Shown here piece by piece: positions 5,949-6,073 of a stretch of DNA of 6,073 nt; position 1 is the stretch's first letter; every line of letters begins with the position of its first letter. Position numbers and translations under genes: made by a program. The DNA is from Prevotella sp. (GTDB lineage Bacteria; Bacteroidota; Bacteroidia; Bacteroidales; Bacteroidaceae). The notes beneath the pieces were generated by a model. That model was not told where the DNA came from. It searched no databases and worked only from the letters and a program-made list of their open reading frames with translations. The stretch is taken from contig JAEENF010000248.1 in assembly GCA_016283605.1 (NCBI GenBank), positions 1 to 6,073 of the forward strand. The letters are read 5' to 3'.

Positions 5949-6073
5949 ATGAAAAAAGTAGTCTTAACTCTGACAGCCCTTTTAATGGCTTCGATAGTAA
6001 AGGGTCAGGTCTTTAATCGTCTGGATGCCTCTATTAGTATGGGTACCACTGGTGTAGGACTTGAGGTGTCATC
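5949..6073 (+). CDS. Secreted protein, probable outer-membrane beta-barrel (3' end beyond the window)
   Basis: Only the first 41 codons are present. They encode a signal peptide (MKKVVLTLTALLMASIVKGQ, probably cleaved after KG or GQ) followed by VFNRLDASISMGTTGVGLEVSS. The mature start, with alternating residues and a SxGTTGxGLEV pattern, looks like the first strand of a Bacteroidetes outer-membrane beta-barrel protein. That assignment rests on a short stretch and is an inference. The gene begins 27 nt after the lipoprotein gene; the spacer is A/T-rich with no terminator and no TAnnTTTG element, so it is probably the next operon gene. The frame is open to the window edge. Confidence 0.72.
   Translation, partial: MKKVVLTLTALLMASIVKGQVFNRLDASISMGTTGVGLEVS

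Overview
The window is a conserved housekeeping stretch from a member of the Bacteroidetes (Bacteroidota), most likely a Prevotella-type Bacteroidales. The evidence is the 5S rRNA sequence, two perfect matches to the Bacteroidetes -7 promoter element TAnnTTTG, A/T-rich leaders without Shine-Dalgarno sequences, and protein sequences that read like Bacteroidales family versions, such as DUF177 beginning MCSL and Era beginning MHKAGFVNIVGNPNVGKS. The genus assignment is inferred from familiarity with these families, not from a search.

Layout, left to right, all genes on the + strand. (1) The last gene of an rRNA operon, 5S rRNA, closed by a strong 13-bp hairpin terminator at about 126-166. (2) A single-gene unit encoding a membrane-bound orphan sensor histidine kinase (215-1426). 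Its TAnnTTTG promoter lies so close to the ATG that the mRNA should be leaderless or nearly so. (3) A second TAnnTTTG promoter (about 1508-1515) drives a tight seven-gene run: DUF177/YceD, rpmF (L32), fabH, era, der, a small lipoprotein, and the start of a secreted, probably outer-membrane beta-barrel protein cut by the window edge. Spacings are 22 nt, a 1-nt overlap, an 8-nt overlap, 10 nt, 2 nt and 27 nt, and I see no terminator between genes, so the run is probably one operon.

The operon joins large-subunit biogenesis (DUF177 in 23S rRNA accumulation, L32, Der for 50S) with small-subunit biogenesis (Era for 16S/30S) and with the first condensation step of fatty acid synthesis (FabH). It is the Bacteroidetes form of the yceD-rpmF-plsX-fabH cluster known from proteobacteria. 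Here plsX is absent, so fabH directly abuts rpmF, and two ribosome-assembly GTPases are appended. The two envelope genes at the end extend the growth-linked theme to the cell surface.

No gap without a gene exceeds 300 bases. The longest is 108 nt between the kinase and DUF177, and it holds only the second promoter. I see no mobile element, CRISPR array, tRNA, riboswitch or broken gene. I found no undescribed system. The points worth a second look are the near-leaderless kinase mRNA, the non-canonical kinase H-box, the altered metal-binding-like motif in DUF177, the adjacent cysteines in the FabH active site, and the unknown lipoprotein and barrel genes riding on the ribosome-assembly operon.
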